Below are positions 31,680 to 41,550 of a stretch of DNA of 64,000 nt, piece after piece. Origin of the DNA: Scandinavium sp002470465 (GTDB lineage Bacteria > Pseudomonadota > Gammaproteobacteria > Enterobacterales > Enterobacteriaceae); NCBI RefSeq assembly GCF_040750395.1, contig NZ_JBFLVD010000019.1, positions 22,709-86,708 of the forward strand, in the 5' to 3' direction. Position numbers and translations under genes: made by a program. Position 1 is the stretch's first letter, and every line of letters starts with the position of its first letter. The notes below the pieces were generated by a model. It was given only the letters and a program-made list of their open reading frames with translations, had not been told where the DNA came from and did not search any database.

Positions 31680-33026
31680 TCAAACCAGAGGTTGTGGCAG
31701 CGGCCTTGCGCGCTTATGGATAAGCCCGGCGCTGTCCAGCAGCCAGTAAAGCAACTTGGCAACCAGCAGGCACAGCCCGAAAATCACCAGGAAAAAGACC
31801 ACGCGTGAGACAAACGAATCGAGCCCCTCGCGGGCCAGCACAATCATGTTGAAGATAGCCCCAAAGCAGAAACTGTGCAGGATAGCCGCCTTATAGCGGT
31901 TCGTTTCGCGGTTGCCAAGCTGATACAGCCAGTCAAACCACTTAATAATCAGACCCACCGCTACCGCCCCCAGCGGTATAAACCCTGCGCCGCCCATCAC
32001 CAGCAGCGAGCCGATAAGCGTCGGTGAAATCGCCAGCCCCGAATGGTTGTTCAGCACTTCCCAGGTAAAGTAGTTGGCGGTGTTGAGCACCACGCCCGGG
32101 CGAGTCGGCCACAGCCAGGTCGGGATAAATACGTAGAAATCCCGCACGATTGGCGCCAGGCCCTGAAAATCAATTTTGTCGTAGTTCTGCAGCAGCAGCG
32201 CGAGGTTTTCCCACGGCGAGAAGGTATCGCGTGTCAGATAGAGGAACGTATAAAAAGCCTCATCGCCGCTGACGTTCAGGCCATAGCGTTTCAGCGCCAG
32301 CCAGAACATGCCGACAATTCCCAGCACGCCGGCCGCCGCCAGCATCCACAGGGAGATCCAGCCGCGAATAATGCCAATGAAAAGAAAGATAGCGAACGCG
32401 ATGATGATATTGGCACGCGTCCCACCAACGATCACGTAAGTCAGCAGGCCAAACGCCACGGTGCTGACGAGGAAGAACAGCCACGCTTTGCTGTCCTGAC
32501 GCAGGAAATAGACCACCAGCATCGCCGGAATGAAGAAGTAGAAGAAGCGCTTGAGGGCCACGCCGGATACTTCGCTGGAGAAAATCTGGCTGTAGGAGTG
32601 CAGCCTGAACAACAGGAACCCGTTGTGCGCAAAGAAGATACCAACGCTTACCAGCGCAATCAGCGCCAGCAGGACCCACATAAGATGGGTTTCTACCCGG
32701 TTCATAGTAAAAAGCGGACGTCGCTCAGCCTCAACGCGTGCGGCACGCAGTCGCGTTTTATACGCTACGTAATAGATCGCATAGAAACACACCGCGGAAA
32801 GCTGTGCCTGCAGCAGGATTTCCGGTGGCGCAATGCCGACGTCAAAGCGAAAGACCAGCGTCATCGATAGCGGAAAACCGAAGAAAAAGGTCAGCAAAAA
32901 CAGCAATGAGAAGAAGACGTTAAAGTTGAAGCGCACGCGGCGAAACTCGAAGTACGTCAGCGTCGCGATAAACAGCGATGAAAACAGCCACACCACAAGC
33001 AGGCCGGTAAACTGCATCAGGCTCAT
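31680..33026 (-). CDS. wzyE: WzyE, ECA polymerase
   Basis: A 448-residue integral membrane protein with about eleven helices and large hydrophobic stretches (e.g. FSLLFLLTFFFGFPLSMTLV near 37-56). It matches E. coli WzyE along its length (GEMSGD-like loop SGDEAFYTFLYLTRDTFSP; end LIHKRARPLP). It polymerises ECA trisaccharide repeats on the periplasmic side. I chose the start at 33026 (MSLMQFTGLLVVW) over the longer frame to 33065; it overlaps wecF by 4 bases. Confidence 0.95.
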   Translation of the reverse strand: MSLMQFTGLLVVWLFSSLFIATLTYFEFRRVRFNFNVFFSLLFLLTFFFGFPLSMTLVFRFDVGIAPPEILLQAQLSAVCFYAIYYVAYKTRLRAARVEAERRPLFTMNRVETHLMWVLLALIALVSVGIFFAHNGFLLFRLHSYSQIFSSEVSGVALKRFFYFFIPAMLVVYFLRQDSKAWLFFLVSTVAFGLLTYVIVGGTRANIIIAFAIFLFIGIIRGWISLWMLAAAGVLGIVGMFWLALKRYGLNVSGDEAFYTFLYLTRDTFSPWENLALLLQNYDKIDFQGLAPIVRDFYVFIPTWLWPTRPGVVLNTANYFTWEVLNNHSGLAISPTLIGSLLVMGGAGFIPLGAVAVGLIIKWFDWLYQLGNRETNRYKAAILHSFCFGAIFNMIVLAREGLDSFVSRVVFFLVIFGLCLLVAKLLYWLLDSAGLIHKRARPLPQPLV

Positions 33027-34102
33027 TGCGCCTCTCCTGCTGCAATTTGCAGCGCGCGGTGCCACGGTTGAAGATAGGCCGGACGGAAAAACGCAATCTG
33101 TGTTTTATCCACATTCAGCAGCTGCCGCTGCGCTTCGCGCACGACGGCGACGTCCAGCTTATCGGTGGTAAACAGCACCGGAATGTGCTGTTCCGTCATG
33201 TCCTGCCAGAAAGGATTTTCCCGGTTGAGCACGCAAGGAATTCCCGCCTGAATCAGCAGGCAGAGCGTGCCGATGCCCTGCTGGCGTGGGAACAGGAAAT
33301 AGCCCAGATCGCAGCGGCGCAGCAGGGCAAGATAGTCATCAAACTCCAGCTTCTCGCTGAGGATTTTCAGATGCTCGCCGCTAAACAGCGCTTCGCCCGA
33401 TGTACGCACTTCACGAATATAGTCATCATTGTTAGCCGGATAGCCCATCGGCAGCACGACATTTACCGTATCGCCAAACTGCTGGTGAATCGCTTTCAGC
33501 GCCGCAATGTGGTCATTGCTGCGATCCCCGGAATTCCCCACCAGGATGGTCAGGGTGTCGGTATCACGCTTTTCTGGCCCCAACTCATTCAGCGCAGGAT
33601 CCATTCTGGTCGGGAAATAAAGCAGCTCCTGCTGCACATGAGGATGCGCTTTCCCGAAGGTGTTTAAATCCCCACGGGTGGCAAACACGCAGCCAACATG
33701 CCCCTGAGCCAGGCGACGAAGCGGGTAAAACAAGCGGAATTTCAGGCCGCGGGAGACTTCATACAGATCGGCCCCCCAGATATGCCAGTTAAACTGTGCA
33801 GGCTTGATCCCGCCACTCAGCAGCGCCAGCCACAGGCCGGTATTAAACTGGCCGTGAAAGAAGAAACGCTGCCCGCGATCCGCTTTAGCTTTCGCCACAA
33901 CGGCGGTCGCGAGGGATTTTTTGTCTCTGTAAAAATGCAGCGACAGGTTCGGACCTGCGGCACGCAACCCACTCTCCTCGCCCACGACCATAAACTCGCG
34001 TGCATGCTCGCTGCCTGCGGCCAGCTCTTCGCTAAAAAACCGCAGCACGGTCTGGTTGTGGTGCGGGATATCCGATCCCAGTACGTGTATCAGTGCAGTC
34101 AT
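33023..34102 (-). CDS. wecF: WecF (RffT), Fuc4NAc transferase
   Basis: A 359-residue glycosyltransferase family 56 protein: IHVLGSDIPHHNQTVLRFF at the N-terminus, FNWHIWGADLYE near 115-125, LVGNSGDRSNDHIAALK near 188-204. It transfers Fuc4NAc to lipid II, completing ECA lipid III. It overlaps wzxE (4 bases) upstream and wzyE (4 bases) downstream, indicating coupled translation. Confidence 0.95.
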   Translation of the reverse strand: MTALIHVLGSDIPHHNQTVLRFFSEELAAGSEHAREFMVVGEESGLRAAGPNLSLHFYRDKKSLATAVVAKAKADRGQRFFFHGQFNTGLWLALLSGGIKPAQFNWHIWGADLYEVSRGLKFRLFYPLRRLAQGHVGCVFATRGDLNTFGKAHPHVQQELLYFPTRMDPALNELGPEKRDTDTLTILVGNSGDRSNDHIAALKAIHQQFGDTVNVVLPMGYPANNDDYIREVRTSGEALFSGEHLKILSEKLEFDDYLALLRRCDLGYFLFPRQQGIGTLCLLIQAGIPCVLNRENPFWQDMTEQHIPVLFTTDKLDVAVVREAQRQLLNVDKTQIAFFRPAYLQPWHRALQIAAGEAQ

Positions 34103-35349
34103 GCCCGTTTACGCCAGATTAAAAATACGCTGCTGCACAGCGCAAAATAAACGATATAGGTTGCCATATAGGCCTGTGCCGCGCCCAGCGCACCATGCAT
34201 CGGGATCAGCCAGTGCGAAAACGCCGTCAGCAGCGTGAACTGGCAGATTTCCGTCAGAATATAGAACCTCAGTGAGGCTTTGGCGATCACCAGATAGCCG
34301 TAGACGTAAGCGCCTACTTTCAGCACGTCGCCCACCAGCTGCCATGCAAACAAATCGCGCATCGCGGTGAATTTAGCGGAAAACAGCAGCCAGATGGCGA
34401 AATCCCGCAGTAGCCAGACCGTCAGGCTCGCTGCCGCCACGGCCGGCAGCACAAACTTCAGCGCCTTACCGATCTCACGGGTGATATCCGTTTTTGCCGT
34501 CAGACGCGACAACGTTGGCAGAAGATAGACGCTGAACGAGGCGGTAATAAACTGCAGATAGGCATCGGAAATGCTGCTGACGCCCTGCCAGATCCCCACG
34601 TCATCCCAGCTGTAGTGCGCGGCCAGCAGGTTTCGCATCATCACGTAGGCAACGGGCAGCGTTACCGAGGTGATCAGCGCCATCAGGGTAAATTTACCCA
34701 GTTGCCCGGCGTAAAACGCATCCCAGCGCGGTTTCAGGTACGCAAAGGGGATGGCTTTTCGCTTTGCCAGCATAATACCCGCCGGAAGCACGACCAGCGC
34801 TGGCACCAGCGCCAGGCCGAGTAATGCCCCTTCATAGCCACCGAGATGCCAGCTCAGGAACCAGGCCCCGACGCCAGTCAGGCTCCCGGCAATTAATGAG
34901 AGTGCGTTTCCGGAGGCATCACGAAAACCTTTCAGCAGCGCCAGCAGCAGGTTTGCCCAGGCGATGCCCATCTGTACCAGCGCGACCAGTTGCACCAGCC
35001 CCTGATAATGGGTATGACCAAACAATCCCTGGCTGATGGGCGCTGCTGCCAGAACGAAGATAACCGCCAGCAGCGTAGAGAAACCCAGCACCATCGCCGA
35101 CGAGGTGCCCACAACGTTGCGCAGATGCTCAGGATCGTCGTGGTACTGCGCCACAAACCTGGTGACGCCGTTGAAAATTCCTCCGCCAGCAAGCACGCCC
35201 AATACCGTTACAAGCTGGCGAAAGTTGCCCGCCTGCCCGACGCCGGATGGACCATACGCTACGGCCAGCAGCTTAACGACCAGCAGCCCGGCACCGATTT
35301 TGACCAGCGTGCTGGCCGCGGTCCAGAGTGAAGCTTTTGCCAGCGACAT
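34099..35349 (-). CDS. wzxE: WzxE, lipid III flippase
   Basis: A 416-residue polysaccharide-export (MATE-like) membrane protein with ~12 helices, starting MSLAKASLWTAASTLVKIGA. It flips ECA lipid III across the inner membrane. It is separated by a single base from wecE and overlaps wecF. The sequence agrees with E. coli WzxE throughout. Confidence 0.95.
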   Translation of the reverse strand: MSLAKASLWTAASTLVKIGAGLLVVKLLAVAYGPSGVGQAGNFRQLVTVLGVLAGGGIFNGVTRFVAQYHDDPEHLRNVVGTSSAMVLGFSTLLAVIFVLAAAPISQGLFGHTHYQGLVQLVALVQMGIAWANLLLALLKGFRDASGNALSLIAGSLTGVGAWFLSWHLGGYEGALLGLALVPALVVLPAGIMLAKRKAIPFAYLKPRWDAFYAGQLGKFTLMALITSVTLPVAYVMMRNLLAAHYSWDDVGIWQGVSSISDAYLQFITASFSVYLLPTLSRLTAKTDITREIGKALKFVLPAVAAASLTVWLLRDFAIWLLFSAKFTAMRDLFAWQLVGDVLKVGAYVYGYLVIAKASLRFYILTEICQFTLLTAFSHWLIPMHGALGAAQAYMATYIVYFALCSSVFLIWRKRA

Positions 35350-35350
35350 C

Positions 35351-36481
35351 TCAGGCGAAATAGCTTAACAGGGAGTTGATGACCGTACGCTGATTCACCG
35401 CCGCCAGATTGTAGAACAGCGGCAGGCGGAGCAAACGCTCACTTTCATGCGTGGTGAAGCGGTCTTCGCCATGGAATACGCCAAACGCTTCACCAGCGGG
35501 TGAAGAGTGCAGCGGAATGTAGTGGAACACCGCCATGATCTCGGCTTCTTTCAGCCAGGCGATGAGCTTGCCGCGATCGGCTTCGTCACGCAGTTTGATG
35601 TAAAACATGTGGGCATTGTGGACGCAGTCCGCCGGGATCGTTGGCAGCTCAATGCGCCCGGCATCCGCCAGCGGCTTCAGCGCATCGTAATAGGTTTGCC
35701 ACAGGCTGAGGCGCTGCTGGTTGATGCGGTCAGCCGCTTCGAGTTGAGCCCAGAGATAAGCGGCCTGCAAATCAGCCATCAGGTAGCTTGAGCCGATATC
35801 ACGCCAGGTGTATTTATCGACCTGCCCGCGGAAGAACTGGCTGCGGTTGGTGCCTTTCTCACGAATCACTTCGGCGCGTTCCACCAGCTTGCGATCGTTA
35901 ATCAGCGTTGCGCCACCTTCGCCGCCCGCGGTGTAGTTTTTGGTTTCATGAAAGCTGAAGCAGCCGATATGACCGATGGTGCCCAGCGCACGCCCCTTGT
36001 AGGTCGACATCACGCCCTGCGCTGCATCTTCCACGACAAACAGATTATGCTTTTTCGCGATCGCCATAATGGTGTCCATTTCACAGGCCACACCCGCGTA
36101 ATGTACCGGCACGATGGCCCGGGTTTTGTCGGTGATCGCCGCTTCAATCAGCGTTTCATCGATGTTCATGGTGTCGCGACGTACGTCGACAAAAACGATT
36201 TTTGCCCCGCGCAGCACGAAGGCGTTGGCGGTGGAGACAAAGGTGTAGCTCGGCATGATCACTTCGTCGCCGGGCTGGATATCCAACAGCAGCGCCGCCA
36301 TTTCCAGCGAAGCGGTACAGGATGGCGTGAGCAGAACTTTGGCGCTGCCGAAACGCTGCTCCATCCACTGCTGGCAGCGGCGGGTAAAGCCACCGTCGCC
36401 GCAGAGCTTGCCGCTGCCCATGGCAGATTGCATGTATTCAAGCTCAGTACCGACAACCGGCGGAGCGTTAAAAGGAATCAT
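35351..36481 (-). CDS. wecE: WecE (RffA), dTDP-4-keto-6-deoxyglucose aminotransferase
   Basis: A 376-residue DegT/DnrJ/EryC1 aminotransferase. The PLP lysine is in SFHETKNYTAGGEGG (~180-190), the cofactor loop is LTPSCTASLEMAALL, and VEDAAQGVMSTYKGR carries the aspartate that contacts the pyridine nitrogen. It makes dTDP-Fuc4N for ECA. The ATG at 36481 (MIPFNAPPVVGTELEY) matches E. coli; the open frame further upstream enters wecD. Confidence 0.96.
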   Translation of the reverse strand: MIPFNAPPVVGTELEYMQSAMGSGKLCGDGGFTRRCQQWMEQRFGSAKVLLTPSCTASLEMAALLLDIQPGDEVIMPSYTFVSTANAFVLRGAKIVFVDVRRDTMNIDETLIEAAITDKTRAIVPVHYAGVACEMDTIMAIAKKHNLFVVEDAAQGVMSTYKGRALGTIGHIGCFSFHETKNYTAGGEGGATLINDRKLVERAEVIREKGTNRSQFFRGQVDKYTWRDIGSSYLMADLQAAYLWAQLEAADRINQQRLSLWQTYYDALKPLADAGRIELPTIPADCVHNAHMFYIKLRDEADRGKLIAWLKEAEIMAVFHYIPLHSSPAGEAFGVFHGEDRFTTHESERLLRLPLFYNLAAVNQRTVINSLLSYFA

Positions 36482-36485
36482 CGTG

Positions 36486-37160
36486 TCACCTGTAGAGCCA
36501 GTAAGCGGTGCTTTCCAGCGAAGCACCACTGTGAATATAACGGTTAAGCGCCGCGGTGTTGCCCATCTGGGTGCCCACCCGCAGCGCGGTTAGCTGCCGC
36601 TCAAATGCCCAGCGCATGGCCGCCAGCATCAATTGCTCGCCTGCGCCGCGCCCGGCAAGCAGCCCGATGCGGGCTTCACTGTCGTTGAGCTGACGTAAAG
36701 AGACAAATGCACGAATATTGGCGCTATCGTCACGAAAAACCAGACACTGATGGTCAAACGTGCCGCGAACGGCATTTTCAATCCATTGTGCATAGAAACG
36801 ACCGCTGGCATCTGCGTCATACCACGGCGCGCGAAAGCGGCTTTGAGCAAACGCCTGAGCAGAGAGTTCACGCAGGCGAGGAATATCACGTTCGGTCGCC
36901 GTTTCTGCCTGTGGATTAACGCTGTCTGTTACGTTGAGCTTAAAATCGACTTCGCCTTCCACCAGCTGAAAACCGAGCTGCTGCAGCGCATCCAGCCAGT
37001 CAGTTCGCTGGGCAGGAATCTTCGCTTGCACCCGTGACCAGCTCGTCAGAGCATCAGCGTGCAGTTCTGGCGCATCGTCATCCATTTGCAGCAAAGCGCT
37101 ATTGATGCCGAAAAATTCTGTTTCCCATTTCAGGGGATTAATACTGGCGCGGACGGGCAC
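36486..37160 (-). CDS. wecD: WecD (RffC), dTDP-Fuc4N acetyltransferase
   Basis: A 224-residue GNAT acetyltransferase with IGLLAGRGAGEQLMLAAMRW as the acetyl-CoA loop and MGNTAALNRYIHSGASLEST at the end. It acetylates dTDP-4-amino-4,6-dideoxygalactose. The start is GTG at 37160 (MPVRASINPLKWE), which overlaps the end of rffH by 23 bases, as expected from the E. coli protein start. It equals the E. coli length. Confidence 0.95.
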   Translation of the reverse strand: MPVRASINPLKWETEFFGINSALLQMDDDAPELHADALTSWSRVQAKIPAQRTDWLDALQQLGFQLVEGEVDFKLNVTDSVNPQAETATERDIPRLRELSAQAFAQSRFRAPWYDADASGRFYAQWIENAVRGTFDHQCLVFRDDSANIRAFVSLRQLNDSEARIGLLAGRGAGEQLMLAAMRWAFERQLTALRVGTQMGNTAALNRYIHSGASLESTAYWLYR

Positions 37161-38019
37161 GGAGCAGCTCCAGAAGGTACTGGCCGTAGCCGGTTTTCGC
37201 CAACTGACCGGCCGCGCGTTTTACGCCATCATCATCCAGCCAGCCGTTGCGCCAGGCGATCTCTTCCAGGCAGGCAATTTTGAATCCCTGACGCTTTTCA
37301 ACCGTTTGCACGAAGGTGCTGGCCTCAATGAGGCTGTCATGGGTGCCGGTATCAAGCCAGGCGAAACCACGGCCAAGAAGCTCTACGGTCAGCTTTCCGT
37401 CGTCGAGATACATCTGATTAATTGAGGTAATTTCGAGCTCGCCACGCTCGGAAGGCTTCACGCGCTTCGCATACTCCACCACGTTATGGTCGTAGAAATA
37501 GAGGCCAGTGACTGCCCAGTTAGACTTCGGCTCCTTTGGTTTTTCTTCCAGCGAGATCGCCCGAAAATTATCGTCAAATTCAACGACGCCAAACCTTTCT
37601 GGATCCATGACCTGGTAGCCAAACACGGTTGCCCCTTCGGTGCGCGCCGCCACGCTGCGTAATTTCGGGCTGAAGCCCTGACCGAAGAAAATATTGTCGC
37701 CCAGCACCAGGCACGAAGGTTCACCGGCAAGGAAGGTTTCGCCGATGATAAACGCCTGCGCGAGGCCGTCCGGGCTTGGCTGTTCAGCATAGGTCAGCGC
37801 AATCCCAAACTCCGAGCCATCTCCCAGCAGGCGCTGGAAATAGCTTTTATCTTCCGGCGTGGTGATGATGAGAATGTCGCGTATCCCCGCCAGCATTAAC
37901 ACCGACAGCGGGTAGTAGATCATGGGTTTGTCATAAATCGGCAACAGCTGTTTTGACACGCCGCGGGTAATCGGATGCAGTCGGGTGCCAGAACCCCCAG
38001 CCAGAATAATGCCTTTCAT
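37138..38019 (-). CDS. rffH: RffH, glucose-1-phosphate thymidylyltransferase
   Basis: A 293-residue nucleotidyltransferase with the signature MKGIILAGGSGTRLHPITRG, SKQLLPIYDKPMIYYPLSVL and LGDNIFFGQGF. It makes dTDP-glucose, feeding the Fuc4NAc branch of ECA. It pairs with rffG (19-base gap). A paralog rmlA may exist elsewhere in such genomes for O-antigen, but its place in the ECA cluster defines this copy. Confidence 0.96.
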   Translation of the reverse strand: MKGIILAGGSGTRLHPITRGVSKQLLPIYDKPMIYYPLSVLMLAGIRDILIITTPEDKSYFQRLLGDGSEFGIALTYAEQPSPDGLAQAFIIGETFLAGEPSCLVLGDNIFFGQGFSPKLRSVAARTEGATVFGYQVMDPERFGVVEFDDNFRAISLEEKPKEPKSNWAVTGLYFYDHNVVEYAKRVKPSERGELEITSINQMYLDDGKLTVELLGRGFAWLDTGTHDSLIEASTFVQTVEKRQGFKIACLEEIAWRNGWLDDDGVKRAAGQLAKTGYGQYLLELLRARPRQY

Positions 38020-38038
38020 ATGTTCTCTCCCGGGTGCG

Positions 38039-39106
38039 TTAGCTTTTCAGCCCCAGACGCTCGCCCTGATAGCTGCCATCAAGCACCTGCTGCCACCAGA
38101 GCTCATTCGCGAGATACCATTGCACCGTTTTACGCATGCCGGTTTCGAATGTCTCTTCCGGCGTCCAGCCTAATTCACGCTCAATTTTGCTGGCGTCAAT
38201 CGCATAGCGAACATCGTGCCCCGGTCTGTCTGTGACAAAGGTAATCAGATCCTCGTAGCGCTTCACGCCTTCCGGCTTGTTCGGCACCAGCTCTTCGAGC
38301 AGCGCACAAACGGTGCGTACCACATCAATATTCTTGCGCTCGTTATGTCCGCCGATGTTGTAAGTCTCGCCCACAACGCCTGTCGTTGCTACGCGATATA
38401 AAGCTCTGGCGTGATCTTCAACATAGAGCCAATCGCGGACCTGAAGCCCATTGCCATAAACCGGCAATGGCTTGCCCGCCAGCGCATTGAGGATCGTCAA
38501 CGGGATAAGCTTTTCAGGGAAATGACAGGGGCCGTAATTATTGGAACAGTTGGTGACCAGCGTCGGCAGACCATAGGTTCGCAGCCAGGCCCGCACCAGA
38601 TGGTCGCTGCCGGCTTTCGAGGCAGAATATGGGCTGCTTGGCGCATAAGGCGTGGTTTCAGTAAAGAAATCATCGCTGCCATGCAGGTCGCCATACACTT
38701 CATCGGTGGAGATATGGTGGAAACGGAACGCCTCTTTTTTCGCCGCAGCCAGAGGCTGCCACCAGCTTCGCACCGCTTCCAGCAGCGTATACGTGCCGAC
38801 GATATTGGTTTCGATAAACGCCGCAGGCCCATCGATAGAGCGATCGACATGGCTTTCTGCCGCAAGATGCATGACGCAATCTGGCTGATATTGCGCAAAA
38901 ACCGCGTCCAGGGCAGCCCTGTCGCAAATATCAACGTGTTCAAAGGCAAAACGGTCGCTCTTTGCCACAGAAGCCAGCGAGACGAGATTTCCGGCGTAGG
39001 TCAGCTTATCAACGACGACCACGCTATCCGACGTTTCGTTGATGATATGTCGCACAACGGCTGAGCCAATAAATCCCGCTCCGCCGGTCACCAGAATCTT
39101 TTTCAA
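38039..39106 (-). CDS. rffG: RffG, dTDP-glucose 4,6-dehydratase
   Basis: A 355-residue extended SDR enzyme. The NAD site is VTGGAGFIGSAVVRHI (6-21), and the catalytic YxxxK is in SSPYSASKAGSDHLVRAW (~160), preceded by STDEVYGDL (~133). It makes dTDP-4-keto-6-deoxyglucose for WecE. It overlaps wecC by 4 bases (ATGA). Confidence 0.97.
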   Translation of the reverse strand: MKKILVTGGAGFIGSAVVRHIINETSDSVVVVDKLTYAGNLVSLASVAKSDRFAFEHVDICDRAALDAVFAQYQPDCVMHLAAESHVDRSIDGPAAFIETNIVGTYTLLEAVRSWWQPLAAAKKEAFRFHHISTDEVYGDLHGSDDFFTETTPYAPSSPYSASKAGSDHLVRAWLRTYGLPTLVTNCSNNYGPCHFPEKLIPLTILNALAGKPLPVYGNGLQVRDWLYVEDHARALYRVATTGVVGETYNIGGHNERKNIDVVRTVCALLEELVPNKPEGVKRYEDLITFVTDRPGHDVRYAIDASKIERELGWTPEETFETGMRKTVQWYLANELWWQQVLDGSYQGERLGLKS

Positions 39107-40365
39107 CGCCAGACTCCTTTGGTATCGACGACGAACGGCTGTGAAATGCTTTCACTGCTGACGGCTTTGAACTGCTTATGATCGACGAGCATCACCAGCA
39201 CATCGGCCTGAGCCAGAGCGTCGTCGAGCGTGGCCAGCGTGGCTTTACCTGCCAGCTTTTTCGGCAGCTGATGCACGTTAGGTTCAACGACCAGCGTTTC
39301 GCCACTGTGCCAGTCGGCAATCAGAGCGGCAATTTCCATCGCCGGGCTTTCGCGCAGATCGTCAATGTTGGGCTTGAAGGCCAGGCCGAAACACGCGATG
39401 GTGATGTCGCTGGCGCGCTTACCGTTGGCAGCCAGGCAGTCAGCCACTTTGGCTTTCACCTGATTTATGACCCAGTGGGGTTTGTGATCGTTCACTTCGC
39501 GGGCGGTGCGAATCAGTCTCGCCTGCTCAGGGTTTTGCGCGACGATAAACCAGGGGTCTACCGCGATACAGTGCCCGCCCACGCCGGGGCCTGGCTGAAG
39601 AATATTAACGCGAGGGTGGCGGTTCGCCAGGCGGATCAGCTCCCAGACGTTGATGCCCTGTTCGGCGCAAATAAGCGACAGTTCGTTAGCAAAGGCGATG
39701 TTAACATCGCGGAAGCTGTTTTCAGTAAGCTTGCACAGCTCGGCGGTGCGGGCGTTAGTTACCACGCATTCACCTTCGAGGAAAATAGTGTAGAGTTCAC
39801 TGGCGCGTGCCGAGCATACCGGCGTCATGCCGCCGATCACACGATCGTTTTTAATGAGCTCGACCATCACCTGCCCTGGCAATACGCGCTCCGGGCAGTA
39901 GGCAACGTTCACATCCGCCTGCTCGCCCGCCTGCTGCGGGAAGGCCAGATCCGGGCGCATTTCCGCCAGCCACTGCGCAACCTGTTCCGTCGCCCCCACC
40001 GGCGAGGTGGATTCAAGGATAACCAGGGCCCCCTTCGCTAATACCGGCGCGATGGATTTAGCCGCCGCCTCAACGAACGCCATATCCGGTTCGTGCTCGC
40101 CTTTAAACGGCGTTGGAACAGCAATCAGATACGCGTCCGCTTTAACCGGCATAGTGCAGGCTTTCAGATAGCCGCCCGCAACCGCTGTTTTGACCACTTT
40201 ATCGAGATCGGGCTCAACAATGTGGATCTCGCCGCGGTTGATGGTATCTACCGCATGCTGGTTAATGTCCACCCCCACCACCTGTTTCTGACGGGAGGCA
40301 AATGCTGCTGCCGTTGGCAGTCCGATGTAGCCAAGGCCAATCACAGAGATGGTCGAAAAACTCAT
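39103..40365 (-). CDS. wecC: WecC, UDP-ManNAc dehydrogenase
   Basis: A 420-residue UDP-sugar dehydrogenase with the N-terminal Rossmann motif GLGYIGLPTAAAFA (10-23), a central domain containing PGPGVGGHCIAVDPWF with the catalytic Cys, and a C-terminal UDP-binding domain. It oxidises UDP-ManNAc to UDP-ManNAcA. It overlaps both wecB and rffG by 4 bases. Confidence 0.97.
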   Translation of the reverse strand: MSFSTISVIGLGYIGLPTAAAFASRQKQVVGVDINQHAVDTINRGEIHIVEPDLDKVVKTAVAGGYLKACTMPVKADAYLIAVPTPFKGEHEPDMAFVEAAAKSIAPVLAKGALVILESTSPVGATEQVAQWLAEMRPDLAFPQQAGEQADVNVAYCPERVLPGQVMVELIKNDRVIGGMTPVCSARASELYTIFLEGECVVTNARTAELCKLTENSFRDVNIAFANELSLICAEQGINVWELIRLANRHPRVNILQPGPGVGGHCIAVDPWFIVAQNPEQARLIRTAREVNDHKPHWVINQVKAKVADCLAANGKRASDITIACFGLAFKPNIDDLRESPAMEIAALIADWHSGETLVVEPNVHQLPKKLAGKATLATLDDALAQADVLVMLVDHKQFKAVSSESISQPFVVDTKGVWR

Positions 40366-41492
40366 AGCGTTACCTGATTGTTTTTGAGGGCCGATAAAAT
40401 TCTTTCACAGGCCTGACCGTCACCATACGGGTTGTGGGCGCGGCTCATAGCCTGATAATCCTGCTCGCTTCGCAGCAAGCGCGTGACTTCATTGACGATG
40501 TGCTGGCGATCGGTGCCGACAAGATGCACCGTTCCGGCATCAACGGCTTCCGGACGTTCAGTGGTGTCACGCATCACGAGAACGGGTTTGCCAAGGGAAG
40601 GTGCCTCTTCCTGGATACCGCCGGAGTCGGTCAGAATCAGCCAGGCACGATTCATCAGCCAGACGAACGGCAGATAATCCTGCGGTTCAATGAGGTAGAC
40701 GTTATCCACATTGCCGAGGATACGGTTGACCGGCTCGCTGACGTTAGGGTTAAGATGCACCGGGTAAACCACCTGCACATCCGGATTCTCGGTGGCAATC
40801 TCTGCCAACGCCTGGCAGATTTTCTCAAAGCCCTGCCCGAAGCTTTCGCGGCGATGGCCGGTGACGAGGATAAGTTTTTTATCGTCATCCAGGAAAGGAT
40901 AACGGCTGGCCAGTTCTGAGCGCAAAGAGGCATCAGCCAGTACGCGATCGCGTACCCAGAAAAGCGCATCAATCACGGTGTTCCCGGTCACGACGATGCC
41001 GGCGCCCGGGATATTTTCCCGCAGCAGGTTCTGGCGTGAATTCTCCGTTGGGGCAAAATGGTACATCGCCAGATGCCCCGTCATGGTGCGGTTGGCCTCT
41101 TCCGGCCACGGCGAGTACAGATCGCCAGTTCGCAAACCGGCTTCCACATGCCCAACCGGAATGCGCTGGTAGAAGGCGGCAAGGCTTGCCGCCATCGTTG
41201 TGGTCGTGTCGCCATGCACGAGCACCACATCCGGTTTGAAAGATTCCAGAACGGGTTTTAACCCCTGCAAAATACGGCAGGTAATTTCCGTCAGCCCCTG
41301 CCCCGGGCTCATGACATTGAGATCGTAATCCGGAACGATGGAAAACAGTTTTAACACTTGATCCAGCATTTCCCGATGCTGTGCCGTGACGCAAACTTTC
41401 GCCTCAAAATGAGGATCCTTTGCCAGTGCATGAACCAGAGGCGCCATTTTGATGGCTTCTGGCCGTGTGCCAAATACAGTTAATACTTTCAC
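40362..41492 (-). CDS. wecB: WecB, UDP-GlcNAc 2-epimerase
   Basis: A 376-residue non-hydrolysing epimerase with MKVLTVFGTRPEAIKMAPLV, VHGDTTTTMAASLAAFY, GHVEAGLRTGD, LVTGHRRESFG and LTDSGGIQEEAPSLGKPVLV, all family motifs. It converts UDP-GlcNAc to UDP-ManNAc at the start of the ManNAcA branch. It lies 58 bases from wzzE. Confidence 0.97.
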   Translation of the reverse strand: MKVLTVFGTRPEAIKMAPLVHALAKDPHFEAKVCVTAQHREMLDQVLKLFSIVPDYDLNVMSPGQGLTEITCRILQGLKPVLESFKPDVVLVHGDTTTTMAASLAAFYQRIPVGHVEAGLRTGDLYSPWPEEANRTMTGHLAMYHFAPTENSRQNLLRENIPGAGIVVTGNTVIDALFWVRDRVLADASLRSELASRYPFLDDDKKLILVTGHRRESFGQGFEKICQALAEIATENPDVQVVYPVHLNPNVSEPVNRILGNVDNVYLIEPQDYLPFVWLMNRAWLILTDSGGIQEEAPSLGKPVLVMRDTTERPEAVDAGTVHLVGTDRQHIVNEVTRLLRSEQDYQAMSRAHNPYGDGQACERILSALKNNQVTL

Positions 41493-41550
41493 ATCGATTC
41501 TCTATGGCTTGACCGCGGGGGCATTGTAGCCTCCATCAAATAAAGTGCGG